Source: Trileptium ribeirensis (lineage: Eukaryota; Nematoda; Enoplea; Enoplida; Thoracostomopsidae). Taken from it: DNA of 35,384 bases. The notes under the pieces are model-generated. The model had not been told where the DNA came from. It did not search any database and saw nothing but the letters and a program-made list of their open reading frames with translations. A program made the translations under genes and the position numbers. Numbering within the stretch: the stretch's first letter is position 1; each line of letters begins with the position of its first letter. Location of the stretch: the NCBI GenBank assembly GCA_030248225.1, contig JASANE010028194.1:1-35384 (forward strand). Direction: 5' to 3'. Shown in pieces: positions 8,306-18,623 of the stretch.

Positions 8306-11300
8306 ATGTCTTTCGAAATAGACGCATATGTTTGGGTAAAATGGTCAAAATTATACTGGCCAGCTGTTGTTACTGATTCAGCCAAGTCCCCACCAGAAGT
8401 CAAGCGTGTTCCTGGTCACTTATACGTTTGGTGGCCTGGAGACGACCGTTATTCTTTTGTACCACCGTCGTCAGTCAGGCCAATCACCGACAGACATGTA
8501 ATTAATTTGCTACAATCCAGAAGTGGAAAGACTTCAGCTAAACAATGTGAAGCATTAGAAGCGGCATGGGAGTACGCCAGCTGTCTACATCATGAACAGT
8601 TTATGGACGTAATTATGCAAATACTGAATGTTTTTGTTAATACTAAACATGCTAAGGTAATAGCTTCTGACTGTTTGAATGATTTGCTCGATAGCGTTGA
8701 TAGCGAACCTTTGTCATTCGGCAGTTGTTCTTCGAATCTACCGAACAGCGATAACTTTGCTAATGACGGTCAAGTTTCGGTAGAAACAAATTCTTGTTTG
8801 TCTGGTCAAAAACCTATAATAAATTCTGAACTATTATGTACGATACCAGCGCCTGGCTACCAAACTTCATATTATTCGTCTGCTATGCCTGGCAGCCAAA
8901 TTTCGTCTTCCGGCTGGTCATATTGCCCGCAGCCTGCTACTGGCTACCAAACTTCATATTATTCGTCTGCTATGCCTGGCAGCCAAATTTCGTCTTCCGG
9001 CTGGTCATATTGCCCGCAGCCTGCTACTAGCTACCAAACTTCATATTATTCGTCTGCTATGCCTGGCAGCCAAATTTCGTCTTCCGGCTGGTCATATTGC
9101 CCGCAGCCTGCTACTAGCTACCAAACTTCATATTATTCGTCTGCTATGCCTGGCAGCCAAATTTCGTCTTCCGGCTGGTCATATTGCCCGCAGCCTGCTA
9201 CTGGCTACCAAACTTCATATTATTCGTCTGCTATGCCTGGCAGCCAAATTTCGTCTTCCGGCTGGTCATATTGCCCGCAGCCTGCTACTAGCTACCAAAC
9301 TTCATATTATTCGTCTGCTATGCCTGGCAGCCAAATTTCGTCTTCCGGCTGGTCATATTGCCCGCAGTCTGCTACTGGCTACCAAACTTCATATTATTCG
9401 TCTGCTATGCCTGGCAGCCAAATTTCGTCTTCCGGCTGGTCATATTGCCCGCAGCCTGCTACTAGCTACCAAACTGCATATTATTCGTCTGCTATGCCTG
9501 GCAGCCAAATTTCGTCTTCCGGCTGGTCATATTGCCCGCAGCCTGCTACTGGCTACCAAACTTCATATTATTCGTCTGCTATGCCTGGCAGCCAAATTTC
9601 GTCGCCTGAGTGGTTGTATCGCAGGCCACCCGAATTTTGCTACCAACGTCCATCTCTCGATGCAAGATGCCCTCCAGCTGCCTCAGACTACCAATTTCTA
9701 TCAACTATTCGACCATACGGCATAGAATCACCTGCGCTGCCAACACCGTCACCAGCTGCAGACCATTTACCAGCGGTTGCATCGTTTATGCAATCAGATG
9801 CTTATAATTCCAGCTGTACGAACAATGCAGCTATTAACACGTGCATGCTTCCGAGAGCAGGATGTATGTGCTTGTTTTGTGCGGCTCAGCCGTCCACATC
9901 TTACACCATAACGGAGCTCTGTCCAGCAAAGTCACAACATCAGGAAAAGCAAACTAAAACACAGGGCTCCGATCCACAGTATTCTGATCCTTTAATGTTA
10001 GAAATAAATAATGAGCTTGATGATTACACAGCGAGAAAGACAAATAAACGTAGACTTCCCCTAACACCCGAAGAAATGAAAGCGAAGCATAAAATGGGCA
10101 AACCTTGTGGATGTCGTTCTGGCTGCATGAGCAGAATAAAAGAAGAAACTAGAGAAGTTTTGTATGAGGATTTTTGGTCGTCAACATTTATTCAACGTCA
10201 AACAACAATTCGAGAACTTGTAAAGTGTGTGGGCAAAGCCCGTGAACGAGTTCGCGGTGATAAACATGTTTCAAGGAGAAAACAGACTCTTAATTACTTC
10301 CTGAAAGGAACAGATGGCAATCTAGTGCAAGTATGTAAACAATTCTTTCTGTCAAAGTTTGGCATGAAGAGCGATTGCAACGTACACATTGCTCTCGAAT
10401 GTGCAGACCCGCAGCTAACACCTCCCTGTGATAGCCGGGGTAAGGATCCGAATAAGAACAAGGCTGATACCGACAATATCAGAAACCATATTAATAGTTT
10501 TAATCCGGCAATTAGTCACTATCGGCGCGAACATGCGCCAAATAGGCTTTACTTGCCTTCTGACATGACAATTACAGCTATGTGGAAAAATTATAATACC
10601 GTTAATTTGAACGGTAAAGTAGGGTATGAAACATATCGAACAGTAGTTTCCGACATGAATATTGGTTTTGTGCAGCTCGGAAACGAAGAATGTGAATGTT
10701 GCTTGCAACACGCTCAACACCTAAAACAGGTTTCGTCGGATCACAATGCCATTGATTGTGATTTATGTGTTGCTAACAATGACCACGTACTACGTTCTCG
10801 TATTGCTCGTGAAGCATATACCGTTGACAAAAACGCCGAACAGGATCCAAAAATCATTCGCGTTTCAGCGGATCTTCAGAAAATAGTTATGTTACCTAGG
10901 CTTCCCGGAATTAAAAGCTGTTTATTCACTCCCCGTTTGATTGCATACAACGAAACTTTTGCTCTTCTTGGATCACAACATTCTGAAATTGGCCATCAAA
11001 CTTTAGCTGTACTGTGGCACGAAGCTATTACAGGGCGGTCAGCGTCCGATATAGCCAGTGCTTTCTGGCAATTTATGGTATGTAACAATAAGGCAAAGCA
11101 ACTAGTTTTCTGGTTGGATAATTGTAGTGCCCAAAACAAAAACTGGGTTTTGTTTTCCATGATGGCTTGGGCCGTTAACACTTCCGAAATTGCTGCGGAG
11201 AAAATAACACTGAATTACCTAGAACACGGACATACTTTTATGTCCGCGGATGCCGTTCACCACGGAGTAGAGCTGCGGATGAAACAAATGAACAAAGTTC

Positions 11301-11734
11301 AAGATTTCCAGAAGTTTGTGCAAGCGGTGAGTAGTGCCGTCAGCGGTAATATCAAAACGCACTGTCTAAAAGTATCGGAATGCTTCATATTAAAAAATAA
11401 CTGCACTAAGAAGCAAATGAACGCTGCAGATCGACCTCTTCTGAAAGATATGGTATGCGTGCAATTCCGCCGTGGTAGAAAATTTCAGCTGTACTATGCC
11501 AAACAGATGCAACAAAAAGAAGCGAACTTCGAAGAGTATACATTTATGTCCACTAAAGCGCCTAAATCATTGCCGGAGGCAAGAGAAAAACCTCAAGGCA
11601 TAGCCAAACACAGGAAAACGATGATAGTGAAGAACCTAACACGATTTATGGAAGAAGAAGCCAAACGATTTTGGAACGAACTGCTTGTGCATCCAGTAGT
11701 AGCTTTGCAAACTAAAAAGTCGATTTTCTCGTAA
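8306..11734 (+). CDS. PWWP-domain DDE-like transposase, 1142 aa
   Basis: Residues 8-60 read as a PWWP-like domain: YVWVKWSKLYWPAVV, then HLYVWWPGDDRYSFVPPSSV before RPI. Such domains bind methylated histone tails and DNA. Residues 184 to about 433 are a 29-residue tandem repeat. A Cys cluster CGCRSGC (601-607) and VCKQFFLSKFG (676-686) follow, then RLYLPSDMTI (747 on). Next is a Cys/His cluster (C796, C798, C799, then CDLC 818-821), which is probably zinc-binding. The RNase H-like core shows VSADLQK (D856), FWLDNCSAQNKN (D938) and GHTFMSADAVHHGVE (D982/E989), a plausible DDE/D triad. The start is the last of five array ATGs; an in-frame TAA lies just upstream. The reading frame is unbroken. 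The assignment rests on motif order and the matched element ends; the exact superfamily is uncertain. Confidence 0.85.
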   Translation: MSFEIDAYVWVKWSKLYWPAVVTDSAKSPPEVKRVPGHLYVWWPGDDRYSFVPPSSVRPITDRHVINLLQSRSGKTSAKQCEALEAAWEYASCLHHEQFMDVIMQILNVFVNTKHAKVIASDCLNDLLDSVDSEPLSFGSCSSNLPNSDNFANDGQVSVETNSCLSGQKPIINSELLCTIPAPGYQTSYYSSAMPGSQISSSGWSYCPQPATGYQTSYYSSAMPGSQISSSGWSYCPQPATSYQTSYYSSAMPGSQISSSGWSYCPQPATSYQTSYYSSAMPGSQISSSGWSYCPQPATGYQTSYYSSAMPGSQISSSGWSYCPQPATSYQTSYYSSAMPGSQISSSGWSYCPQSATGYQTSYYSSAMPGSQISSSGWSYCPQPATSYQTAYYSSAMPGSQISSSGWSYCPQPATGYQTSYYSSAMPGSQISSPEWLYRRPPEFCYQRPSLDARCPPAASDYQFLSTIRPYGIESPALPTPSPAADHLPAVASFMQSDAYNSSCTNNAAINTCMLPRAGCMCLFCAAQPSTSYTITELCPAKSQHQEKQTKTQGSDPQYSDPLMLEINNELDDYTARKTNKRRLPLTPEEMKAKHKMGKPCGCRSGCMSRIKEETREVLYEDFWSSTFIQRQTTIRELVKCVGKARERVRGDKHVSRRKQTLNYFLKGTDGNLVQVCKQFFLSKFGMKSDCNVHIALECADPQLTPPCDSRGKDPNKNKADTDNIRNHINSFNPAISHYRREHAPNRLYLPSDMTITAMWKNYNTVNLNGKVGYETYRTVVSDMNIGFVQLGNEECECCLQHAQHLKQVSSDHNAIDCDLCVANNDHVLRSRIAREAYTVDKNAEQDPKIIRVSADLQKIVMLPRLPGIKSCLFTPRLIAYNETFALLGSQHSEIGHQTLAVLWHEAITGRSASDIASAFWQFMVCNNKAKQLVFWLDNCSAQNKNWVLFSMMAWAVNTSEIAAEKITLNYLEHGHTFMSADAVHHGVELRMKQMNKVQDFQKFVQAVSSAVSGNIKTHCLKVSECFILKNNCTKKQMNAADRPLLKDMVCVQFRRGRKFQLYYAKQMQQKEANFEEYTFMSTKAPKSLPEAREKPQGIAKHRKTMIVKNLTRFMEEEAKRFWNELLVHPVVALQTKKSIFS
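8855..9604 (+). repeat. 87-bp (29-aa) coding tandem repeat, 8.6 copies
   Basis: Units start at 8855, 8942, 9029, 9116, 9203, 9290, 9377, 9464 and 9551, exactly 87 bp apart. The last is cut off after QISS. Unit wording is (G/S)YQTSYYSSAMPG, SQISSSGWSYCP, then QPAT. Copies are almost identical at DNA level. Differences include G/S at position 1, one CCG-to-TCT-type change in the sixth unit (QSAT) and one S-to-A change in the eighth unit (YQTAYY). The Tyr/Ser/Gln/Gly-rich composition suggests a disordered, low-complexity linker between the PWWP-like domain and the catalytic part. Confidence 0.95.
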
Positions 11735-11739
11735 ACTTG

Positions 11740-11776
11740 AAAAGTGGACATGCGCTGTTCTTCCCCGGCACGGCAG
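11740..11776. repeat. Right terminal inverted repeat of the PWWP-DDE transposon
   Basis: AAAAGTGGACATGCGCTG followed by TTCTTCCCCGGCACGGCAG. It starts six bases after the stop codon of the transposase gene, so there is essentially no 3' untranslated space before the end of the element. Confidence 0.88.
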
Positions 11777-11780
11777 ATTT
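11777..11780. repeat. Right target-site duplication ATTT
   Basis: Matches ATTT at 6510-6513. Together they bracket the inverted termini exactly. Confidence 0.8.
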
Positions 11781-12273
11781 GTTCTAAAATTGGAAATTTT
11801 ATTATAACTTAGGAGTTGTTAATTTATGGTATTGCTTGTGGCTCATCTACATATTCACAGCATAAGTATCGAAGGTCCCTCGGCTGCTGAGGATATGGGT
11901 AAACAGACAGGGATGGGGGATAGCCATAGGGATTATTTTTTAAAATTTTCAGGAACTAAACTTTTTTACACTTTTGCTTAATGTTTCCCCAATGCTCCGA
12001 TCTCACATATAACTACTAATGTCGACCATGTGAGACAACGTACATTTTTAGTCTTAACAGGTATCAGAGGCATCTCATCCAGCGGCACTCAGATTCTTTA
12101 CTAGATAGTTACAGCTTTAGTGACTATCACTATAGTCACAATAGAAGTTTTCGAGTTATACAAAAGTTAGAACCACCCCCCCCTGAAAAAAGTAAAGTTC
12201 TGAATCTTTAACGACATAAGTATATAGCTCTCTAGTGTTGTGTGACAAATAATAATAAATAAAAATGGGCCTT
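11781..12273. other. Intron sequence, no gene recognised
   Basis: AT-rich intron of the kinase gene right of the large transposon. There is a short C-run near 12175 and no repeat boundary or coding signal that I can support. Confidence 0.4.
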
Positions 12274-12852
12274 TTCGGTTAGCTCCCCATCCCGAAACTG
12301 GTTAATTTTGAAGATACAGCGGTAATTTTTGTACCATTCAACTCAGCTCGACCAGCTAGTTCAGAAAATGTTCATTTTGGCCATTTTCATGGCAAAAATA
12401 TTTTTTTATTTTTGTCCTCTCGGCACCCAAAATTTTCTCCACAAATGTATAATTTTATATACATTCGAAGTATATTGACGAACTGAGTCGAATCGTGGCA
12501 ATTTCAGCCCAATCGCTTCACGGGCTAACGTGATAGTTAGACTAAGGTTTGGGCTTAGGCTTTCACATTATTAGAAATCACTCCGTAACCCGCGAAACGA
12601 CTGGGATGATTTTATATTCGAATCAGCTCATGAATGCAGTCCGAATTATATATACAATTATACATTTATTGAAAAAAATTTTCGAAAATTTTGGGTACCT
12701 AGGGTACCCACCCATTGGGAATTCAAAAATGTCTTAAAATGGCCAAAATTGGCAGTTCCTGAACCAGCATATCGAGCTAAGACGAGTGATACTAAAATTA
12801 CCGTTGTATCGTCAAAATTCACCAATTTTGGGCTAGAGGGAGCTAACCGAAT
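12274..12852. mobile_element. Foldback element, ~580 bp palindrome
   Basis: The left end TTCGGTTAGCTCC (about 12274) is the reverse complement of GGAGCTAACCGAATC at the right end (about 12852). Pairing continues almost to the centre: TTTTGAxGATACAxCGGTAATTTT, TTTTGGCCATTTT, CACCCAAAATTTT/TACCCAAAATTTT, AATGTATAATT, CTGAxTCGAAT and CGGGxTAxCG all recur inverted. This is a classic foldback with arms near 280 bp and no gene. It lies about 120 bp downstream of a BRSK exon on that gene's strand, inside the large intron. Confidence 0.8.
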
Positions 12853-12973
12853 CAAGTACAAAGGTTGCGATGTCAGGGTACCTTAATCTAGTTTGCAGCC
12901 ATTACACAATACCGGACATGCGTAAAATAATAAACGGACAGTATTATAAAGATATCCAGAAATCTTTCACTTA

Positions 12974-13402
<429 letters not shown>

Positions 13403-13917
13403 TTCGAACAGCTAACAAATTTAAAAACGGCGTCAAAATTTGTAAGACGTCTCGAACCAAATTATGAATTTATCAAACGAATTTGGAGCGAACACAGAAC
13501 TAAGAGTACTCATTTCTACACTTCAACACATTTCGAACAGCTAACAAATTTAAAAGGGGCGTCAAAATTTGTAAGACGTCTCGAACCAAATTATGAATTT
13601 ATCAAACGAATTTGGAGCGAACACAGAACTAAGAGTACTCAGTTCTACACTTCAACACATTTCGAACAGCTAACAAATTTAAAAAGGGCGTCAAAATTTG
13701 TAAGACGTCTCGAACCAAATTATGAATTTATCAAACGAATTTGGAGCGAACACAGAACTAAGAGCACTCATTTCTACACTTCAACACATTTCGAACAGCT
13801 AACAAATTTAAAAAGGGCGTCCAAATTTCTAAGACGTCTCGAACCAAATTCGAACAAATTTATGAATTTATCAAACGAACTTGGAGCGAACACCGACCTA
13901 AGAGTACTCATTTCTAG
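13403..13917. repeat. 129-bp minisatellite, four copies
   Basis: TTCGAACAGCTAACAAATTT recurs at 13403, 13532, 13661 and 13790, exactly 129 bp apart. Whole units are nearly identical, through AAGACGTCTCGAACC, TATCAAACGAATTTGGAG and CTAAGAGTACTC. The fourth unit has a roughly 12-bp internal insertion that duplicates part of CGAAC(C/A)AAATT. Confidence 0.95.
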
Positions 13918-16900
13918 CTAGTACTGCTCAGTTATTACTACACGCAGTTATCGGATAAGTCGTCCCGTAGATAGTTTATCCCCCGAAAGACTAAGCCTTG
14001 CCTATACTGATTGTCCTGACCGGAAACAAATTGATTATAATAATATCAAAAATTAATTACTAAAACAGATAATACGTCAATCATGTTTCCGTCTATATTG
14101 TCAAAATACTATTTAATATATACAAATATCTGCACTTAAAATACTTATATAGAAAAAATACCTGCACTTAAAATACTTTCCATCAAATTTACAAGAAGTT
14201 TCTTTGATTTATACACCATCACAGTATTATTTTAAAATGCAAAGAACTATTTGACATTTCAAAGATAATTCTTTAAAAGACAATTTTTCAAATTTCAAGA
14301 AATATTCGTTGAATTTTTAAAGAATATCTGGCAGTGCAAAAATCAAAGAAAGCTTTTTTAATTTCATGAAAAAATATTTTTAGTGCGGTTTCTCCAATCT
14401 CTGAAAGTTTTGCCAGCAGGCATGAACCGGAGGGAGTTTGGGTGGGCTGTTTCGTAACTAATGGCGCCGAATTTTACCAGAAACCGCGAAATGGGCCCCC
14501 CCGGGCTTGAAAGTGGGGTCTAAATTTAATACTTTTCAGCTAAGAACAATAAAATTACTAACAAACAGTATCAGAAACAGCGCAAAAACGTCTTTATTAA
14601 GGTTAAAACCATCCGTACAACCAATTTCTTTGCTGAAATAAGGCAAATTTTTAAGTTCGGAAACGGATTTTGTAAAAAAAATTTGCAAATTCTTTACGGG
14701 GTGTTCTTACCGAAGAGAAACCGAAAAAATTTTGCCAGATGGGCCAACTGGGGGCACCTGTTTTTGCCAGGAATAATCGAAAAATGTCCAACGGAGAAGC
14801 CAGTATAGAATAACTGATATATATATATTACGCAAACTTTAACTCTTAGCATCGACGCTTTTCATCGTTTTAAGGCTGCCGGAAGAACATTAGCAGTATT
14901 GGACATTTTTTCACACAGATAAGAACACAAATTTCCTCGAGACGTACTTTCCCTAAATTGAAGTTGGTCGTCTGTTACACGAATCTGTTTCGATTCAGAT
15001 GAATTGTGATCAAGTTGTTAATCAATATTGTTAAAACAAACATTCCGTGAGATTATAAGGCAATGGCGTATCCTGGCACAAGACAGAAAGACCTTTAAAG
15101 ACCTTGCGCACATGATGACAAACTCAATGGGATCAAGCATCTCAAAAGAGATAACTGACTGACAGTGTTAGAAGTCATGTGTGTTTTCGACATTACACTA
15201 TCTTCACATGTTAAAGACAAACCAAATAAACATCTGCTACGGTGGATCGGTTGGACACGCCTGTTGTGAGAGATACATAAAGCCGGTCGAGATTTGTATA
15301 CACAGTCGAACATCTGCCGCGACTACGTTGAAGCTTCTCCACTAATCCTTTTCTAAACTGCTGACCGATGTAGTTTCATCTTCCAGAGCTGAGGAACGAA
15401 CAATCCATTTGTGCTTAACAGTTCGATTCCAATATCGTAATTACAGCTGAATTCAATCTATTTCGGATCAAAACATAATCATGAAAATCAAAGCCAAATT
15501 CTCAAGACCAAGACTACATTATAGGACACAAACAACAACAACAACAACGGAGTTTGCAATCGTTAAGTTCCACAGTAATCGTGAAGCTTGTAATTAACGC
15601 GGCTGAACGACGTATTCAACAAAAACAGCCTCTATAAGACGTTTTGTTGCAGAAAACACAGCCATAATTTAAACGTAGCACAGTAACAAAAATTCGAATA
15701 AAAAAACAATGGATTTTGCAAAAAGTTTTCATCATGAAGAAGCCGAAAGGAAAGTTCCCATCAACGGAAAAAAACATAACGAAACACGAACGGTGCGACC
15801 AGCGGTCGGCTCAGCTCGCAACGTAGGCAATAAAACGTTACTGCAAGAAACTTACAAATATTTTTTGTTTTCGTACACGTCATACAAATGCAAAACATGG
15901 GGATGTTCGATTAGTTTCATTATTGCAATTTCACGTTCAACCTGAAAATAAATGCGAAGGCAATATAATACCAAATATACATAGTATGAACTGACTTCAA
16001 GACTCCGGCAAATCCGGCTTCTACATAAACAACGTTACCACGATCTATATCCACGTCCTCAATGTAACTTAAAAACTTTTGAATGTGTACTTTAAATATT
16101 CGGTCTTAATGTTATATAAGCAGCTTTACAGGTCTTGGATTAGCACGAAACTGATCGTTAGCAGCAGCGACGGACAAATACACTCCGGATACTATTTCGT
16201 ATCCTGACGTTATCCAAATATCGGAACATCCGGATACGCCGGATATCCTGATACTGCATCCCATAATCAAATACAAAAAACAGTAGCAGAGAGTGGTTGA
16301 AACCTTAGGACAAAGTGTGATCCCTCGATTAGAGGCTGCCGAAAACACAATGTCTGCTTCGATGTTTACTTATGACATTTTAGGAAGATAGTTTTGTTGC
16401 GGTAAAAACCACATATCATTGTTTTAGGTGAATTTTGATATACAGTTAATGAATCAGCTTTGGCTAACAAGACGAACGGCACACGAATGGCTAGGATTAC
16501 CGGTTAGTTAAGAAACCCTAATACTTCATTTTTCAAAATGGCATCGCTTTCCATTTTTGTTGTTTTTTGACTTAAACAAATGTCAAAATCTTTCTGACAA
16601 CAACCATAAATTCATAAAAAATTCTCCAAATAAAGTTCAAGTTCAACTGAGGTTCAACTTTGACGAATAAAACTTATCGACTCCAAACATAGAGAGAGTA
16701 AATTTCAAAAATTCGCACCACTCCTACAGGTGTATGTAACTTCGACTCGGAATGCCAAATTGTACATATATACCTGAAAACATGTACGAACAATTATGGT
16801 AACCCCAAAGGTATATACATACGCATGCAAATGTACGATATGGTCATGGTAATACGGATCAAATACATAACAAGTGCCTTTATGGCCATCCAACAAATTA

Positions 16901-17340
16901 CTCTAAAACAATGGTAATATATACGTAGCTGCGATTAAATATGCCAACGAGCCCTTATGGCCCTACTATCAATAATTACGTAACTATATACGTATATACG
17001 GCAATATACTTCGTTAATTCGGCTGGATCATGAAAAACTGTCGGCGGTGCGGGCCGAGATACGACAAAAGTCTTTGATTCATAGCGAAATTGATGGACGT
17101 ACTGGTTCATGCTTTGTGCTATGTATACATTTATAGGGTTTACAAAATGGTGACGGCAGAGCTTCACCGTCGGTACGTATCTACGGGAAGAATTCGACTT
17201 GTATATTCGCTTGCTCGGGGGAGGGGTTACCGATTGGTTCTAAGCCCATTTATGTGCATGTTTCGGTGCCATGGTGGGTTTCGTAGCCGACTGGGTTATT
17301 TCTGTGGGGTGTTCTACGTTGGGGGCGTTCGCCACTAAAT
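13918..17340. other. 3.4 kb with no recognised gene
   Basis: Presumed upstream BRSK intron. I read both strands for the missing N-lobe exons and found none. There are two C/G-rich patches (about 14440-14515 and 14735-14765) and a short (CAA)n run near 15530. A CCGGATAC-rich patch lies near 16190-16250. A worn two-copy repeat of about 67 bp sits at 16846-16980 (TGGTAATA...CCTTATGGCC). Short ORFs here have no recognisable domains. Confidence 0.4.
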
Positions 17341-17685
17341 TCGAAAATGTTGACCATTACGCTATGGCCAGGATTATTGGGGAAGTCGCAAAAATGTTGA
17401 CCATTATATTGTGGACCGGATTATTTGGTATTCGAGAAATGTTGGCCATTATACTGCGGACAAGATTATTGGTGTTCGAAAACAGTTGTCCATTACACTG
17501 TGGACAGGATTATTGGTGTTCGAAAAAATGTTGACCACTACACTGTGGTCAGGTTTATTGGGGAGTTTCTAAATGTTGGCCATTGGGGTGTGGCCAGGAT
17601 TATCGTAAACGTTGGCCATTATTGTGTGGTCAAGATTATGGGTTTTCGATAAAAGTTTGCCATTAGGCTGTGGTCAGGATTAATC
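17341..17685 (+). repeat. ~44-bp minisatellite, eight variable units
   Basis: Units contain AATGTTGxCCATTAxxxTGTGGxCAGGATTATTGG plus a short linker (GTGTTCGAA or GGAAGT). Spacing varies from 38 to 47 bp. The divergence pattern (each unit differs by several bases) indicates an old array. ORFs crossing it, with recurring VDHYTV or VGHxxV wording, are a by-product of the repeat and not evidence for a gene. Confidence 0.85.
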
Positions 17686-18623
17686 CACCTCGTAACGATC
17701 CGTATGGATCTGTTACACTTACAACCAAGACTAATTACAAAAAAACATGTTAGCTGTTAGCACGAAAAAGTGGTAATTATGCAAATTAGCTGAGAAAGAA
17801 GTAAAACAAAACGAAACAGAGAAACTAAAAGAAAAAGGACGTTGAAACTAGGGAGGAGTATAAGTATTTTAGTGAAAAACCCCGGGTTTTAAGGAATTTT
17901 GAGAGATTAGGGGCAAGATTGGACCGGTATTCCCCCTGGCAGCCCATTGGACCTCCAAGAGACCCCAACTATTATATTATGATGTCGTTTCTAGTGGGCA
18001 GGGTTGGTGGGTACTTTTCCTTATGACGGTTATCGGAATTAAAAAGCGGACGCGATTCGTCAACGATATATTCTGCGGTTCAAGGTGTGGCCAGTAGAAT
18101 GCCGGTGGGACGATCTAGTGATGCGCGTCTTGGTATTTAGTGATCAGTACTCGTGCCCTATACTTTGCGAAGCAACGCGATCCTTGCTCGGCTCTACATT
18201 CTCTAGTTCCAGACAATTGAGCAAAAGGAATGTTTATTACAAAGATAAAATATTAAGGTACTGATAATTGGCACCCGTAGATAATTGGGACGCTATGCTT
18301 TAGCACAGGTATTCGAGAAGTCCTACTCTTTAGTACCGTATTTTAGATCGCTAATACTTCACCAGCCACTCTTGCACATTCTGACTCCTCAACGTATTAG
18401 TACCACTCGGCCAATTGTTTTCCGCTTTCGCTCGAATATCCCTATTCAATACTTTGAGTGTGGTTTATCCTAGGACCAAAGGATAAGTCTTGGTGTTTTG
18501 CATCCTCATCGTGCACTCCCGGGCAACGCTGCGCAGCAAATAAATAGGGGGATCAATGATGGCCTCAAATTTTCCATCGCTGAGGCTAACATTCTTTCCC
18601 CCATGATTCCTCCCCGAATGTTA
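17686..18623. other. No gene recognised
   Basis: AT-rich with some balanced patches. CCCGGGCAACGCTGCGCAG near 18517 resembles the GC hairpin wording often found at Helitron 3' ends, but no CTAG follows at the right place. Nothing else could be named. Confidence 0.35.

Larger units (their letters stand above)
7277..8396 (+). repeat. Five-copy 236-bp array of the transposase 5' end
   Basis: Units begin at CTTAAGTTTAC at 7277, 7513, 7749, 7985 and 8221, exactly 236 bp apart. The fifth is partial and runs into the gene, with identity stopping near 8396. Each unit contains a pyrimidine-rich tract ending TTTTAAACAG (a plausible 3' splice site; 8266 in the last unit), an ATG, and the first 31 codons of the transposase. 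Units 1-4 then switch to a unit-specific 60-bp tail. Units are nearly identical, so the array is young or kept uniform. Since 236 is not a multiple of 3, no unit can be read in frame into the next. Confidence 0.93.
6514..11776 (+). mobile_element. Complete PWWP-DDE DNA transposon, 5263 bp
   Basis: The left end CTGCCGTGCCGG (6514) and the right end CCGGCACGGCAG (ending 11776) are inverted copies. The inversion continues inward, with a 3-nt gap, through GAACAGCG(T/C)ATGTCCACTTTT. The element is flanked by ATTT on both sides (6510-6513, 11777-11780), a 4-bp target duplication. Between lie a subterminal motif block, a tandem array of the gene's 5' end, and one intact 1142-codon gene. Intact gene, matching ends and perfect target duplication together suggest a young and possibly mobile copy. 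A 4-bp duplication is what is described for the Sola superfamily, and the core of the protein resembles transposase-like families common in aphid and cnidarian genomes. The superfamily placement is inference. It sits in the large BRSK intron, antisense to that gene. Confidence 0.9.

Noticed and set aside
8836..9030. Alternative-frame ORF inside the 87-bp repeat
   Set aside because: It is a by-product of an 87-bp period divisible by three: any open frame in one unit stays open in the next.
17090..17652. Overlapping plus-strand ORFs over the 44-bp minisatellite
   Set aside because: Their repeated VDHYTV-like wording comes from the DNA repeat; frames change between units and no start or domain is credible.
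18500..18560. Second Helitron 3' end at CCCGGGCAACGCTGCGCAG
   Set aside because: The stem is imperfect and no CTAG lies within the usual distance.
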